Source of the DNA: Korobacter sp036501185
Lineage (GTDB): Bacteria; Acidobacteriota; Terriglobia; Terriglobales; Acidobacteriaceae
DNA length: 64,000 nucleotides
NCBI GenBank assembly: GCA_036501185.1
Contig: DASYAU010000014.1
Location: 42,999 to 106,998 of the forward strand
Direction: 5' to 3'
In this document: positions 8,566 to 18,700 of the stretch, piece after piece
Layout: each line of letters begins with the position of its first letter
Position numbering within the stretch: the first letter of the stretch is position 1
Translations under genes and position numbers: made by a program
The notes under the pieces: model-generated
Database searches by the model: none
Told to the model about the DNA's origin: nothing
What the model saw: only the letters and a program-made list of their open reading frames with translations

Positions 8566-9983
8566 GCCGACTGGCAGAAGAGTTCCTGGTAGCCGCAGCG
8601 CAGAAGTCGGCTGACCTAACGCACCGTGCCACGATCAAGCGAAACATCGACAGCTACGATGCCGCCGTTGCAAAAGGGAAGATGCGGTTCGTTGACTGGG
8701 AGGCAGCACGGGCGCGGGCTGCGCAGGTGAAGTCGGAAGGAATGCACAGCCTCGGGCCATTGCTCGAGAGCTTTGAAGCAAAGATCAAGGCGCGCGGCGG
8801 CCACGTGTACTGGGCGGAGAATTCGGAAGATGCGCGCCAATACATCTGCGACGTAGCGAAAAAACACGACGTGAAGACCGTGGTGAAGTCAAAGTCCATG
8901 GTCACGGAAGAGATTCATCTTTCGCCGGCGCTGGAGAAGCTTGGGATCAAAGTTTGGGAGACCGATCTTGGCGAACTGATCGTGCAGCTTCGCAACGAGC
9001 CGCCCTACCACATCGTGACGCCGGCGATGCACCTGACGCGCGAGCAGATCCGCGACTTGTTCCTGGAGAAAATGCCGAGCGATGTGCAGGGCGAGACCCA
9101 CCAGGAACTCGTAGCCGCGGCCCGAAGGTTCCTGCGCCGGGCGTTCTTCTCAGCGGAGATGGGAATTTCGGGAGCGAACTTCCTGGTGGCCGACGCCGGA
9201 ATGGTTGCAATCTCGACGAACGAAGGCAATGGGCGGCTTACGACGAGCCTGCCGAAAATCCATGTAGTGGTGACCGGAATTGAGAAGGTGATTCCGCGCC
9301 TCGAAGACCTTGGGGTGATGTGGCCAGTATTGGCAACCACAGGCACAGGTCAGCCGATTACGACCTACAGCACGTTGATCGGCGGACCGAAGACGGCGGA
9401 TGAAGTAGATGGACCGGAAGAGTTCCACGTGGTGCTCGTAGATAACGGGCGAACCGAGGTGCTGGCCGACAAGGCGCAGCAGGAATTATTGCGGTGCATC
9501 CGGTGCGGCGCTTGTTTGAATCAGTGTCCGGTGTATCGGCAGGTCGGCGGACATACGTACAAATCCACCTATCCGGGACCGATCGGCAGCGCACTGATGC
9601 CGATCTTTCAGGGGCAGCAAGATTACGGGCATCTTTCGTATGCGTGCTCGCTGTGCACGGCGTGCAACAGCGTGTGCCCAGTGAAGATCAAGCTGAGCGA
9701 CCATCTGCTGGAGAACCGGCATAAATACGTCGCCGAGGGCAATGCGAAAACGAGTGAGAAGATCGGGTTCTCGTTCTTTCGCTGGATGGCGATGAACCGC
9801 AGCCGTTACGAGTTCTTCGGTTGGGCTGGGCGGAAGGCTTTGCGGGTGGCGTTGGGAATGGGAGTCAAGCCGGAACAGCTTGGGCCGCTGGCGAAGTGGA
9901 CCAAGTACCGCGCGGTGCCCGAAGTTCCGAAAGAATCGTTCCGCGCTTTGTGGAAAAAGGAGAATGGCAATGGCAATCGCTAA
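8562..9983 (+). CDS. lldF: L-lactate dehydrogenase complex protein LldF (LUD domain plus ferredoxin)
   Basis: A 473-residue LldF/LutB homologue. The N-terminal two-thirds is a LUD domain (residues about 65-300, with KSKSMVTEEIHL and the GISGANFLVADAG stretch). The C-terminal part carries two 4Fe-4S ferredoxin motifs, CIRCGACLNQCPVYR and CSLCTACNSVCPVKI, followed by a short tail. It is expected to be the electron-transfer core of the L-lactate oxidising complex. Its start overlaps lldE by 4 bp, and its end overlaps the preferred lldG start by 14 bp. Confidence 0.95.
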   Translation: MSRLAEEFLVAAAQKSADLTHRATIKRNIDSYDAAVAKGKMRFVDWEAARARAAQVKSEGMHSLGPLLESFEAKIKARGGHVYWAENSEDARQYICDVAKKHDVKTVVKSKSMVTEEIHLSPALEKLGIKVWETDLGELIVQLRNEPPYHIVTPAMHLTREQIRDLFLEKMPSDVQGETHQELVAAARRFLRRAFFSAEMGISGANFLVADAGMVAISTNEGNGRLTTSLPKIHVVVTGIEKVIPRLEDLGVMWPVLATTGTGQPITTYSTLIGGPKTADEVDGPEEFHVVLVDNGRTEVLADKAQQELLRCIRCGACLNQCPVYRQVGGHTYKSTYPGPIGSALMPIFQGQQDYGHLSYACSLCTACNSVCPVKIKLSDHLLENRHKYVAEGNAKTSEKIGFSFFRWMAMNRSRYEFFGWAGRKALRVALGMGVKPEQLGPLAKWTKYRAVPEVPKESFRALWKKENGNGNR

Positions 9984-10614
9984 TTCCGGACGCGAACGCA
10001 TTCTCGAACGAATCCGCAAAGCGGAAGTGCCGCAGAACCCCGCGATTGATTGGGCGATTGTGAGCAGCGACCAGATCTTCGAGCCGATCACCGACCCCTT
10101 GCAGCATTTCCTTGCGGAGTGCGAAGCGAACCTGACGGAGGTGAAAGTCACCCGTGATGGGAAGAGCTCGCAAAACGCATTGGCGGAATTGCTCAGTGCA
10201 GTTCCAGCAGGAACGGTGTACGTGCAGGATGATCCCCGGTTGCGCCATTTGGCTGATGCTTTTGTTGGACGCGAAGTGATCTGGTCGAGTGCGGGCCGGG
10301 CTCCGGAAGATTGCCAGGCGACAGTGACACTTTGCGAAGCACTGGTCGCGCAGACCGGGTCGATTGTGAGTTCGAGCCGGGATGGTGGCCGCGGCGGATC
10401 GATTATTCCACCGACGCACATCGTGTATGCGACGTCGACGCAAATTGTGCCCGACATTACGACTGCACTGCGGAATGCTATGGAAAGCGACTTGAAGAAC
10501 GCATCGTACTTCGGACTGATCACGGGGTCGAGCCGCACCGCCGATATCGAGAAAATCCTTGTACAGGGCGCACATGGACCGCGCAAAGTTGCGATTGTGC
10601 TCGAAATACAATAA
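9970..10614 (+). CDS. lldG: L-lactate dehydrogenase complex protein LldG (LUD domain)
   Basis: A 214-residue LUD-domain protein of the LldG/LutC family, the third component of L-lactate utilisation. Recognisable segments include LCEALVAQTGSIVSSSRDGG and the PTHIVYATSTQIVPDI strand. Two ATG codons lie close together (9964 and 9970); AGGAG at 9958-9962 is about 7 nt from the second, so 9970 is preferred. The frame is open back to 9880 but that part overlaps lldF. The gene ends 5 bp before the convergent gene at 10620, with no hairpin visible between them. Confidence 0.92.
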   Translation: MAIANSGRERILERIRKAEVPQNPAIDWAIVSSDQIFEPITDPLQHFLAECEANLTEVKVTRDGKSSQNALAELLSAVPAGTVYVQDDPRLRHLADAFVGREVIWSSAGRAPEDCQATVTLCEALVAQTGSIVSSSRDGGRGGSIIPPTHIVYATSTQIVPDITTALRNAMESDLKNASYFGLITGSSRTADIEKILVQGAHGPRKVAIVLEIQ

Positions 10615-10619
10615 CGCGG

Positions 10620-12086
10620 CTAGGGCTTCGGAATAAAGCCGGCCACGTCGCCATTGCGCTGACCCACATTTAAGTGTGCGAGGCAGAGGTCCATAGCGCC
10701 GCTGCCGCACTGGTAAATCTCGTTGAGCGGCAAATCGCTGGGCTGCACCGTATAGGCGCCGTCCGTCATCGAGTCGAGTGCATCCTGGTCCATATCCACT
10801 ACATGATTGCCGGGTTCCGCGATGAGGCGGAACTGATAGGTGCTGGGCTCGTAGTTATTCCACACATAACAGCGGCCGATGCAGGCGCGTTCGACGGTAT
10901 GGTCTTCGCGGATGCGAGAACCTGGCAAGCCGGGAACGACGGCGATGACGCGCGACGGCTTCGCTTGCGCGACGAGAGCATTCACTTTATCCAACCGTCG
11001 GTTCAGTATCCCTGTGTCGCGGTAGATCCCAATGAAGTAGGCGAAAGCAAGAGCGCACCAGGCGACCGTCGTCCAGCGCGGGGGACGACAGGCGGCCAAG
11101 AGGACGGCGAGGGCGACTACGGAATATAGCGAGCCGCGGTCCGGAAGGAAGCCCATCATGCCGAAGCGTTCGTCGCTATAAAGACCGCCGGGAGAGCATG
11201 CGACGGTGATTGCGATCATGAGGTAGAAGAGAAGCCACTGCGATCGACGGATGTCGCGCCTGCGGAGGAGGACGACGACCAACGACAGGATCAAAGCGGC
11301 AACTGCGATGGCTAAAAAAGCGGGTCCAAAGACGATAAATTGGTCAGCGCCAAGCAGGTAGAAGTACGGAACCGAGCGCGGCAGGACCGAATAGTGATAC
11401 ACCGCGTACCACCGCACCAGGAAAGCAGCGATTAGAAACAAGGCGGTCAGCAGTAGGCGCGATCTCACGGATACGAAACGCGCGATTGCAAGATACGTTC
11501 CGAGCGCGACGAGGCAGGCGGCCCCGAACGGGTGAGCCATGGCGGCGAGCCCGAATAAAATGACGACCAGCGGCCATTCCCAAAGCGATCCGCCGGCGAT
11601 CAGCGCGAGCGCGAACAGAGAAAAACCGGCCGAGATGTAGAAGTTCAGGAATCCCCAATAAAAAATGGAGCCATACGAGACCATCGCGAGCAGCGGTGCG
11701 ACGCGCCACGGCGGAGCATTCGCGGCCGCGGATGAGAGGGCAAACGCGCCCCAGAAGACGAGTAGGACCCCAAATCCTGCGACGACGCGCTCCGTGCCTG
11801 CGGCGCCGAAATAGGGAAGGATTTGGGCGAGCAGCACATCTACGAGGATATTAGTGTGCTTCGGCTCAAAATGCAGGCCCGGCAGCAATCCCTGCGCAAC
11901 AGATTGAGAGAGCCACGCGTTATAGAGGTGGCTGTTGAGGTCGCAAGCGCCAATCTCAGCGTGCCAGAAGCAGGGGATGAGCAAGGCCGAGGAAGTGAGC
12001 AGGAACAGCCACCAACGCCGGCGGATCCATAGCGTACCGCGCACCGTCGCGAGACGGCTGGGTGCAGCATTGCTCATCGTGCGCAT
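10620..12086 (-). CDS. Polytopic membrane protein, possibly glycosyltransferase-like
   Basis: About 488 residues with roughly ten hydrophobic segments (from residue about 25 to 360) and a soluble C-terminal third of some 120 residues. An acidic/polar motif soon after the first membrane segment (CDLNSHLYNAWLS) resembles the first periplasmic loop of GT-C type membrane glycosyltransferases, but I recognise no specific family, so function is left open. The C-terminal part includes SRIREDHTVERACIGRCYVWNNYEPSTYQF, here seen in two halves, with paired cysteines. ATG 12086 is chosen over the track-maximal 12125 because the latter adds a non-hydrophobic tail; ATG 12077 is equally possible. No clear ribosome site is seen. 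Confidence 0.75.
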   Translation of the reverse strand: MRTMSNAAPSRLATVRGTLWIRRRWWLFLLTSSALLIPCFWHAEIGACDLNSHLYNAWLSQSVAQGLLPGLHFEPKHTNILVDVLLAQILPYFGAAGTERVVAGFGVLLVFWGAFALSSAAANAPPWRVAPLLAMVSYGSIFYWGFLNFYISAGFSLFALALIAGGSLWEWPLVVILFGLAAMAHPFGAACLVALGTYLAIARFVSVRSRLLLTALFLIAAFLVRWYAVYHYSVLPRSVPYFYLLGADQFIVFGPAFLAIAVAALILSLVVVLLRRRDIRRSQWLLFYLMIAITVACSPGGLYSDERFGMMGFLPDRGSLYSVVALAVLLAACRPPRWTTVAWCALAFAYFIGIYRDTGILNRRLDKVNALVAQAKPSRVIAVVPGLPGSRIREDHTVERACIGRCYVWNNYEPSTYQFRLIAEPGNHVVDMDQDALDSMTDGAYTVQPSDLPLNEIYQCGSGAMDLCLAHLNVGQRNGDVAGFIPKP

Positions 12087-12161
12087 TGTAACAACCGGGT
12101 GGCGGCCGGATGTGCGCTGCATCACAGACAGCTACGTCGACGAGTCCGAAGATAGAAGCAA

Positions 12162-13562
12162 ATGAACATCAAGTCCGTTGCTGACTTTGTGAATGCGCCG
12201 GAAATCGAAGAGGCGCTGCGCCAGTCTGAGCGCGCGGATGCGGCGTGCGTACGCGACTGCATCGAGAAGGCCACGTCGCTCTCGCGCTTGACGCTGGCGG
12301 ATGTGGCCGTGCTGATGAACGCCGCTGGAGACGTCCGCGAAGAACTCTATGCCGCTGCCCGGCATGTGAAGAATGAGATTTACGGATCGCGCCTCGTGCT
12401 GTTTGCGCCGCTGTACATTTCGAACCTCTGTGCCAACGAGTGCTCATACTGTGCATTCCGCAAGAACAACGCGGAGGTGCGCCGGCGGGTGTTGAGCCAG
12501 GCGCAGATCGCCGAACAGGCACGAATCCTGATTGAGCAAGGTTATAAGCGGGTGCTGCTGGTGGCGGGCGAGGCGTATCCGAAAAACGATTTTGGCTACA
12601 TTCTCGACTCGATTGCGACGATCTACAGCACAAAATCGGGAAATGGGGAGATTCGGCGGGTTCACGCGAACATCGCACCACCTACGGTGGAGCAGTTCTA
12701 CCAATTGCGCGAAGCGAATCTGGGCGTCTACCAATGCTTCCAGGAAAGTTATCACCGGCCAACCTATGCGGCAGTGCACAAGGCCGGCAAGAAAAGGGAC
12801 TTCGACTGGCGGGCGACGGTGATGCATCGCGCGATGGCGAGCGGAATCGGCGACGTAGGTATGGGAGTGCTGTACGGGCTCTTTGACTGGCGCTGGGAGA
12901 CGCTGGCGCTAATGCAGCACATTCGCGACCTGGAGCGGACGTATGGTGCGGGATCGCACACGATCAGCGTGCCGCGCATTGAACCCGCCGTGGGATCGCC
13001 GCTGGCGGCGCGCCCGCCGCATGTTGTGAGCGATGACGATTTCCTCAAAATCATCGCTGTACTGCGCCTGGCAGTACCTTACACGGGGCTGGTGATGTCG
13101 ACACGTGAGAATGCTGCAATCCGGCTCAAGAGCCTGGAGATCGGGATTTCGCAGATGTCGGCGGGGAGTCGTACGGATCCGGGTGGCTATTCACGGATCG
13201 AGCAAGACCACGATGCGGGGCAGTTCGAGGTAGGCGACCATCGACCGCTGCATGAGATTGTGAGCGAAGTGGCGGCGCTTGGCTTTATCCCTTCTTTTTG
13301 CACGGCTTGCTATCGCGTGGGTCGCACGGGCAGCGATTTCAAGAATCTTGCCAGCCATCCGCATGTGATCTCGCGCAATTGCGAGACGAATGCGCTCACC
13401 ACATTGCTCGAGTATTTATGCGACTACTCTGCTGGCGATGCCCGGATCGCAGGTGAGCACCTGGTCGAGAAGCAGCTCGACAAAATGCCGCCAACGCAGC
13501 GGGCGTTCGTTACACAGATGCTGGAGAGAATTCGGCGCGGCGAGCGCGATGTGTTCGTGTGA
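12162..13562 (+). CDS. hydG: [FeFe]-hydrogenase H-cluster radical SAM maturase HydG
   Basis: A 466-residue radical SAM enzyme. The SAM cluster motif is CANECSYC (Cys90, Cys94, Cys97) in the usual HydG/ThiH position. The C-terminus has the feature that separates HydG from ThiH: CTACYRVGRTG (Cys380, Cys383) followed by a third cysteine at about 407 (RNCETNALTTLLEYL), ligands of the auxiliary cluster where tyrosine-derived CO and cyanide are assembled. HydG supplies Fe(CO)(CN) units for [FeFe]-hydrogenase. No hydA, hydE or hydF is present in the window; flanking genes are unrelated. The start ATG has only a weak upstream purine run (GATAGAAGCAA). Confidence 0.88.
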   Translation: MNIKSVADFVNAPEIEEALRQSERADAACVRDCIEKATSLSRLTLADVAVLMNAAGDVREELYAAARHVKNEIYGSRLVLFAPLYISNLCANECSYCAFRKNNAEVRRRVLSQAQIAEQARILIEQGYKRVLLVAGEAYPKNDFGYILDSIATIYSTKSGNGEIRRVHANIAPPTVEQFYQLREANLGVYQCFQESYHRPTYAAVHKAGKKRDFDWRATVMHRAMASGIGDVGMGVLYGLFDWRWETLALMQHIRDLERTYGAGSHTISVPRIEPAVGSPLAARPPHVVSDDDFLKIIAVLRLAVPYTGLVMSTRENAAIRLKSLEIGISQMSAGSRTDPGGYSRIEQDHDAGQFEVGDHRPLHEIVSEVAALGFIPSFCTACYRVGRTGSDFKNLASHPHVISRNCETNALTTLLEYLCDYSAGDARIAGEHLVEKQLDKMPPTQRAFVTQMLERIRRGERDVFV

Positions 13563-13580
13563 GCGCGGCCCGAAGGTGGT

Positions 13581-13600
13581 AGTTGCAGCAAGCTGCAACT
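13581..13600. repeat. Perfect hairpin downstream of hydG
   Basis: AGTTGCAG (13581-13588), loop CAAG, CTGCAACT (13593-13600): an 8-bp perfect stem 19 bp after the hydG stop. No T-run follows, so it is a weak terminator or message-end stabiliser at best. The rest of the 192-bp gap to 13755 holds nothing I can name. Confidence 0.5.
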
Positions 13601-13754
13601 CCGAACTTGCTGATGCAACAACTTCGGATCGCCCTGAGACCGGCCCGAGACCTGATGGCGTGCAACCACCCTTCAGAACCTTACCTCCATGTAACTACGC
13701 AATTTGTTTGGCGCGCCGCTTCGCAAATTGCTTCAGTCACGAGAGGTGTGGGTT

Positions 13755-15059
13755 ATGAAGAGCTATCGGCTATTGCGCCTGGCATTGTTGGGAGTATTGG
13801 TGCTGGGTTTCTCAGCTCTGTCGTTCGGGCAGGCCTACGGGCAGGTCGGCTTCGACGGATTTGGGGTCAACGTTGCAATTGGTGTCGCGCCACCGCCGCT
13901 TCCGGTATATGACCAGCCGCCGATTCCGGCTGTAGGCTACGTTTGGACGCCAGGATACTGGGCATGGGATGACGATGACGGGTATTACTGGGTGCCGGGG
14001 ACGTGGGTTCAGCCACCGGAAGTAGGCGTGATTTGGACGCCGGGTTACTGGGGCTGGAACGATGGGATGTACGGATGGAATGACGGCTACTGGGGCACCG
14101 AAGTAGGGTTCTACGGCGGGATTGATTACGGCTTTGGCTATCCGGGTGACGGCTACTACGGTGGCGAATGGCGCGGAAACCAGTTCTACTACAACCGGGA
14201 AGTGAACAACGTCACCAATGTGACTAACATCACGACGGTGTACTCGAAGCCGGTGCCGAGGCATGAGACTGCGGAGCACGTGAGCTACAGCGGTGGAGAG
14301 GGTGGCGTGCAGGCGAAGCCGACTCCGCAACAGGAAGAAGCGCGCAAGACCGCGAAGGTCAGAGCGACGCCGGCGCAGAAGCAGCAAGTGCAGGCAGCGA
14401 AGGCGAATCCTGCAACGCATGTCAAGAACAATGGCGGCAAGCCTGCTGTAGCGGCGACGGCAAAGCCGGGTGACTTTAAACACGCGCTGCCGGCGAAAGC
14501 TGCGGGCGGTAAGGTTGATCCGAAAGTGCTGCGAGCGAATGCGAAGACCGCTCCGGTAAAACACAACAATGCGGCTGCCAAGAACGAGACCGGCAGGGCC
14601 AACGCTAATAATAAAGCGGCAGCGGCCAACAAGGGCAACGAGAAGCCAAGCGGTAAGGCGGCGAACGAGGCCAACACGCGCGAGGCGAACAAGCCGAACA
14701 CGCACGAGACGGGCAAGGCAAACGAGAGCGCTGCAAGTAAGAACGAGCGCAACGTCCCGAAGCCGCCGAACGCGGGTGCTGAGGGCACAACCCATGCGCG
14801 CGCTACGGAGCCAAGCACTGCGAAGCCGGAGAATAGCCGTCACGAGTCTGGCACCGCAACAGGCATGCCGCAGTCAGAGAGCGGCGCGCATCATGCGGCG
14901 GCTGAGCCGGCGCGTCCTGCTTCGCGCGAGGTGGCCCCGCCTGCTTCCCACGAGGCGACTAAGCCCGAGAAGAGCGCGCCTCCAAAGGAAGCTGCTCCGA
15001 AACCCGAGAAGAGCAACGAGAAAGCGAAGCCTGATAACAAGGACGAGAAGCCGAAATAA
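13755..15059 (+). CDS. Secreted WXXGXW (YXWQ)-repeat protein with a long low-complexity tail
   Basis: About 434 residues. A signal peptide (MKSYRLLRLALLGVLVLGFS, cleavage after an Ala/Gly/Gln-rich stretch) is followed by a region rich in Tyr, Trp, Gly and Pro with two clear WXXGXW copies (VWTPGYWAW and VIWTPGYWGW, plus VPGTWVQP between them). From about residue 190 to the end the protein becomes a hydrophilic, Ala/Lys/Asn/Glu/Pro-rich sequence with almost no hydrophobic residues, probably disordered. AGAGGTG lies 8 nt before ATG 13755; the frame opens earlier at 13704 without support. Function is unknown; such proteins are common in acidobacteria and may be cell-envelope or matrix components. 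Confidence 0.85.
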   Translation: MKSYRLLRLALLGVLVLGFSALSFGQAYGQVGFDGFGVNVAIGVAPPPLPVYDQPPIPAVGYVWTPGYWAWDDDDGYYWVPGTWVQPPEVGVIWTPGYWGWNDGMYGWNDGYWGTEVGFYGGIDYGFGYPGDGYYGGEWRGNQFYYNREVNNVTNVTNITTVYSKPVPRHETAEHVSYSGGEGGVQAKPTPQQEEARKTAKVRATPAQKQQVQAAKANPATHVKNNGGKPAVAATAKPGDFKHALPAKAAGGKVDPKVLRANAKTAPVKHNNAAAKNETGRANANNKAAAANKGNEKPSGKAANEANTREANKPNTHETGKANESAASKNERNVPKPPNAGAEGTTHARATEPSTAKPENSRHESGTATGMPQSESGAHHAAAEPARPASREVAPPASHEATKPEKSAPPKEAAPKPEKSNEKAKPDNKDEKPK

Positions 15060-15075
15060 GCCCGACGTTCTGATG

Positions 15076-15106
15076 AAAAGCCCCGGCAGCGGCTGGGGCT
15101 TTTTTT
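15076..15106. terminator. Bidirectional terminator between convergent genes
   Basis: AAAAGCCCC and GGGGCTTTTTTT flank a 10-nt centre (stem about 7-9 bp). The T-run ends at 15106 in the plus direction, and the A-run gives TTTT in the minus direction, so it can end both the WXXGXW gene and the GNAT gene, whose stop codon abuts it. Confidence 0.9.
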
Positions 15107-15653
15107 ACAGGTGCTTGACCATTTTGATCACCGGCAGGACTTCTCGGTTGGGCAGCGGCACGTTGACCTGCTGCACTTCCACATAGCCCCGCAGGCGATA
15201 CAACGGAACGCCGGTGAGAGTTGAACCCATTTCGAGTCGGGTGAAGCCGGCCGCCGCGGCAGCGTCTTCACAGTGCTTCAGGACGAGGCTTCCGAGACCT
15301 TGGCGAGCATTGTCGGGATGCACGAAGATCGCGCGGATCTTGGCGGCATCGGTTTTGGGATCGAGGGGCTCGGGGATGCGATCGGGGCCACCGTCGCTGC
15401 CGAAGAGCGTTTTGCGAAAGCTCCAGCCGCCACAGGCGACGGTTTTCTGGTCAATTTCCGCGACGAAGTAAGTGCGATCGCGGATGAGTTGGGTGTCGAC
15501 GCCTAGCGCGTGACCAAGGGCGCCGTCGAGTTGGGCGGGGGTGTAGTCGTTGGCCTGGAGCACGCGGCAGGAGCGCTCGATCAAGTCGCGCAAGATGGGT
15601 AAGTCGGCTTCGGTGGCGACACGAATGGTCGGGTTTTCCGGCGCCAAAGTCAT
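15105..15653 (-). CDS. GNAT-family N-acetyltransferase
   Basis: A 182-residue single-domain acetyltransferase of the GNAT superfamily. Motif A is clear (RAIFVHPDNARQGLGSLVL, with the acetyl-CoA pyrophosphate-binding RQGLGS loop near residues 113-118), followed by the motif B strand and helix (FTRLEMGSTLTGVPLYRLRGY). The N-terminus (IRVATEADLPILRDLIERS) is the usual first strand and helix. The substrate cannot be read from sequence. The stop codon overlaps the terminator shared with the preceding convergent gene. Confidence 0.88.
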   Translation of the reverse strand: MTLAPENPTIRVATEADLPILRDLIERSCRVLQANDYTPAQLDGALGHALGVDTQLIRDRTYFVAEIDQKTVACGGWSFRKTLFGSDGGPDRIPEPLDPKTDAAKIRAIFVHPDNARQGLGSLVLKHCEDAAAAAGFTRLEMGSTLTGVPLYRLRGYVEVQQVNVPLPNREVLPVIKMVKHL

Positions 15654-15781
15654 GGCTCGATGATAGAGGAGGATGGGTTTCGAGCTCGCGTCAAATGCGG
15701 GTTTCCGTTCGAAATTCCACAGGCCACGGGTGGTTTACGGGTATCCAGCGCAGCGCCAACCGAATAGAATTTAAGTAACCC

Positions 15782-18700
15782 ATGTCCCCTGAATTCGTAC
15801 ATCTGCACCTGCATACCGACTATTCCATGCTCGACGGCGCCAGCGACGTCGAGAAGCTCGTGGCGCGCGTGAAGGAGCTCGGACAGCCCGCTGTGGCCAT
15901 GACCGATCACGGAAACATTTATGGCGCGGTGCATTTCACGAATGCTGCCAAGGAAAAGGGGATCAAGCCAATCCTCGGTTGCGAGCTGTACATCTGCCAG
16001 AAAGAGGACCATCGCGCCGCACCGGAAGGTGATCAGTACAACCACTTGATCGTGCTGGCGGAAAACGAAGAGGGATATCGCAACCTCGTCAAGATTGTGA
16101 GCGAGGCCTCTCTGCATGGCTTTTATTACAAGCCCCGCGTCAGTAAGAAATTCCTGGCGGAACATGCGAAGGGGCTGATTGGCTTATCGGCGTGCTTGAA
16201 GGGTGAGGTGGCAGAACGGCTGACGGAAGGGAAGTTCGACGCCGCGAAGAAAGCCGCCGCGACCTTCGGCGAAATCTTCGGCGCGAACAACTTTTATCTC
16301 GAGATCCAGGACCAGGGGCTCGAAGAAGAGAAGCGCATCCATCAAGGGCTCTTCGATCTGGAGAAAGAGCTTGGGTATCCGATGGTGGCTACCAACGACA
16401 GCCACTATCTGTGCGAAGACGATTCTCACGCGCAGGACGTAATGGTCTGCATCCAGACCGGTAAATCGATTCACGATACGAACCGGATGAAGTTCGCGAC
16501 CAACCAGTTCTTCGTAAAGAGCGCGCAGGAGATGTCGCAGGTGTTCAACGGCGCCGACCGCGTGCTGTCGCGGACGTTGGAGATCGCGGAGCGCTGCAAC
16601 GTAAAGCTCGAGAAGGTAAAAAACCCGTTCCCGAAATTCGATGTGCCCGAGGGCATGTCGATTGACAGCTACTTTGAGGACGTGGCGCGCAAAGGCATGG
16701 CGCGGCGCATGAACCTGCTACGCGAATTGCAGGCACAGGGGCGGATGCGGCACTCGTTCGCGGAATACGAAGAGCGGCTGAACTTCGAGATCGACACGAT
16801 CAAGAAGATGCAGTTCCCGGGCTACTTCCTGATTGTGTGGGATTTCATTCGCTATGCAAAGGAGAACAATATTCCCGTGGGCCCGGGGCGTGGATCGGCC
16901 GCCGGATCGCTGGTGGCGTATGCCATGGCCATCACCGACGTAGATCCGCTGCAGAACAACCTGCTGTTCCAACGCTTCCTGAACCCTGAACGTATTTCCA
17001 TGCCTGATATTGACGTGGATTTCTGCATGAACCGACGGGGCGAAGTCATTAAATACGTGACGGAGAAATACGGGCGCGACCAGGTGGCGCAGATCATCAC
17101 CTTCGGCACGATGGCGGCGAAAGCGGCGATTAAGGACTGCGGCCGCGCGATGGATATTCCGTACGCGGAGGTGGACAAGGTTGCGAAGATGGTGCCCACG
17201 ACGATCAACATCACCATCGACGGCGCCCTGAAGGATTCGCCGATGCTGGCAACAGCGTATGAGAACGAGCCGCAGGTGAAAGAGCTGATCGATACGGCGA
17301 AGAGGCTGGAAGGCCTGGTGCGCAACTCGGGCGTACATGCCTCCGCCGTGGTGATCGCGCCGCAGCCGCTGACCGACTTAGTCCCGCTGCACAAGACGAA
17401 AAACGATGAAATTGTGACTGCCTACGATATGAAGGCGGTCGAAAAGATGGGCCTGCTGAAGATGGACTTCCTCGGGCTCACCACGCTGACAATTCTCGAC
17501 GACGCATTAAAGTTGATCCAGCAGACGAAGGGCGAGAAAGTCGAACTGGAGAAGCTGCCGCTCGACGATAAAGGAACCTACGAGCGCATCTTCCATAGCG
17601 GATACACCAGCGGCGTGTTTCAGTTTGAAAGTTCAGGGATGCGCGATGTCCTGCGGAAGTACAAGCCGGACACCGTCGAAGACCTGACGGCTCTCAACGC
17701 GCTCTACCGTCCGGGACCTATTCAAGGCGGAATGATTGATGATTTCATCAATCGCAAGTGGGGACGCGCGAAGGTCGATTACTTCCACGACGACCTGAAG
17801 ACCATTCTGGGTGAGACGCTGGGCGTGATCGTGTACCAGGAACAGGTGATGCAGATTGCGAACAAGCTTGCCGGCTACTCGCTGGGTGAAGCCGACCTGC
17901 TGCGACGCGCGATGGGCAAGAAAGATCCGAAGGAGATGGAGAAGCAGCGCGATCGCTTCGTGAAAGGCGCGATCGATCGCGGCTACGACAAGCAGCTCAC
18001 CGTCCACATCTTTGACCTGATGGAGCAGTTCGCGGGATACGGTTTCAACAAGTCGCACTCGGCGGCATACGCGTTGTTGGCCTATCACACGGCCTATTTG
18101 AAGACGCACTATCCGATCGAGTTCATGGCGGCACTGTTGACGTCAGTTTCGGGCAGCACGGATGACGTGGTGAAGTACATCAACGAATGCCGTGATATGG
18201 GCATCGCGGTCGAGCCCCCTGAGGTGAATGTTTCGCTGGCGAGCTTTACGCCGGATGGAGAGGCGATCCGCTTCGGCCTTTCGGCGATCAAGAATCTTGG
18301 ACACAATGCTATTGAATCGATCGTGAATGCTCGGCAAGGGATTGGGAAGTTTTCATCGTTCTTCGAATTCTGCGAGAAGGTAGACCTGCGGCTGCTGAAT
18401 AAACGCGTGGTGGAGTCGCTGATCAAGAGCGGTGCGATGGACCCGCTGGGACGGCGCTCGCAGTTGTTTGCCGTGATCGACAAAGCGATGGAGGCGGCGC
18501 AAAAAGCGCAGCGGGACGCGGAGTCTGGCCAGCATGGACTGTTTGGCGTGTTCGATGAGGAGCCGGTTGGAGGCAAGAAGGTTGATTCACTGCCGAATGT
18601 GCCTGACTGGGATGAGCACCAGCGACTGGCAAACGAGAAAGAAATTCTCGGCTTCTTCATCACCGGACATCCGATGGAGAAGTACAAGGACAAGCTGGCG

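Noticed and set aside
12162..13562. ThiH (thiamine tyrosine lyase) as an alternative to HydG
   Set aside because: The C-terminal CTACYRVGRTG motif with a third cysteine, absent in ThiH, supports HydG; no thi genes are nearby.
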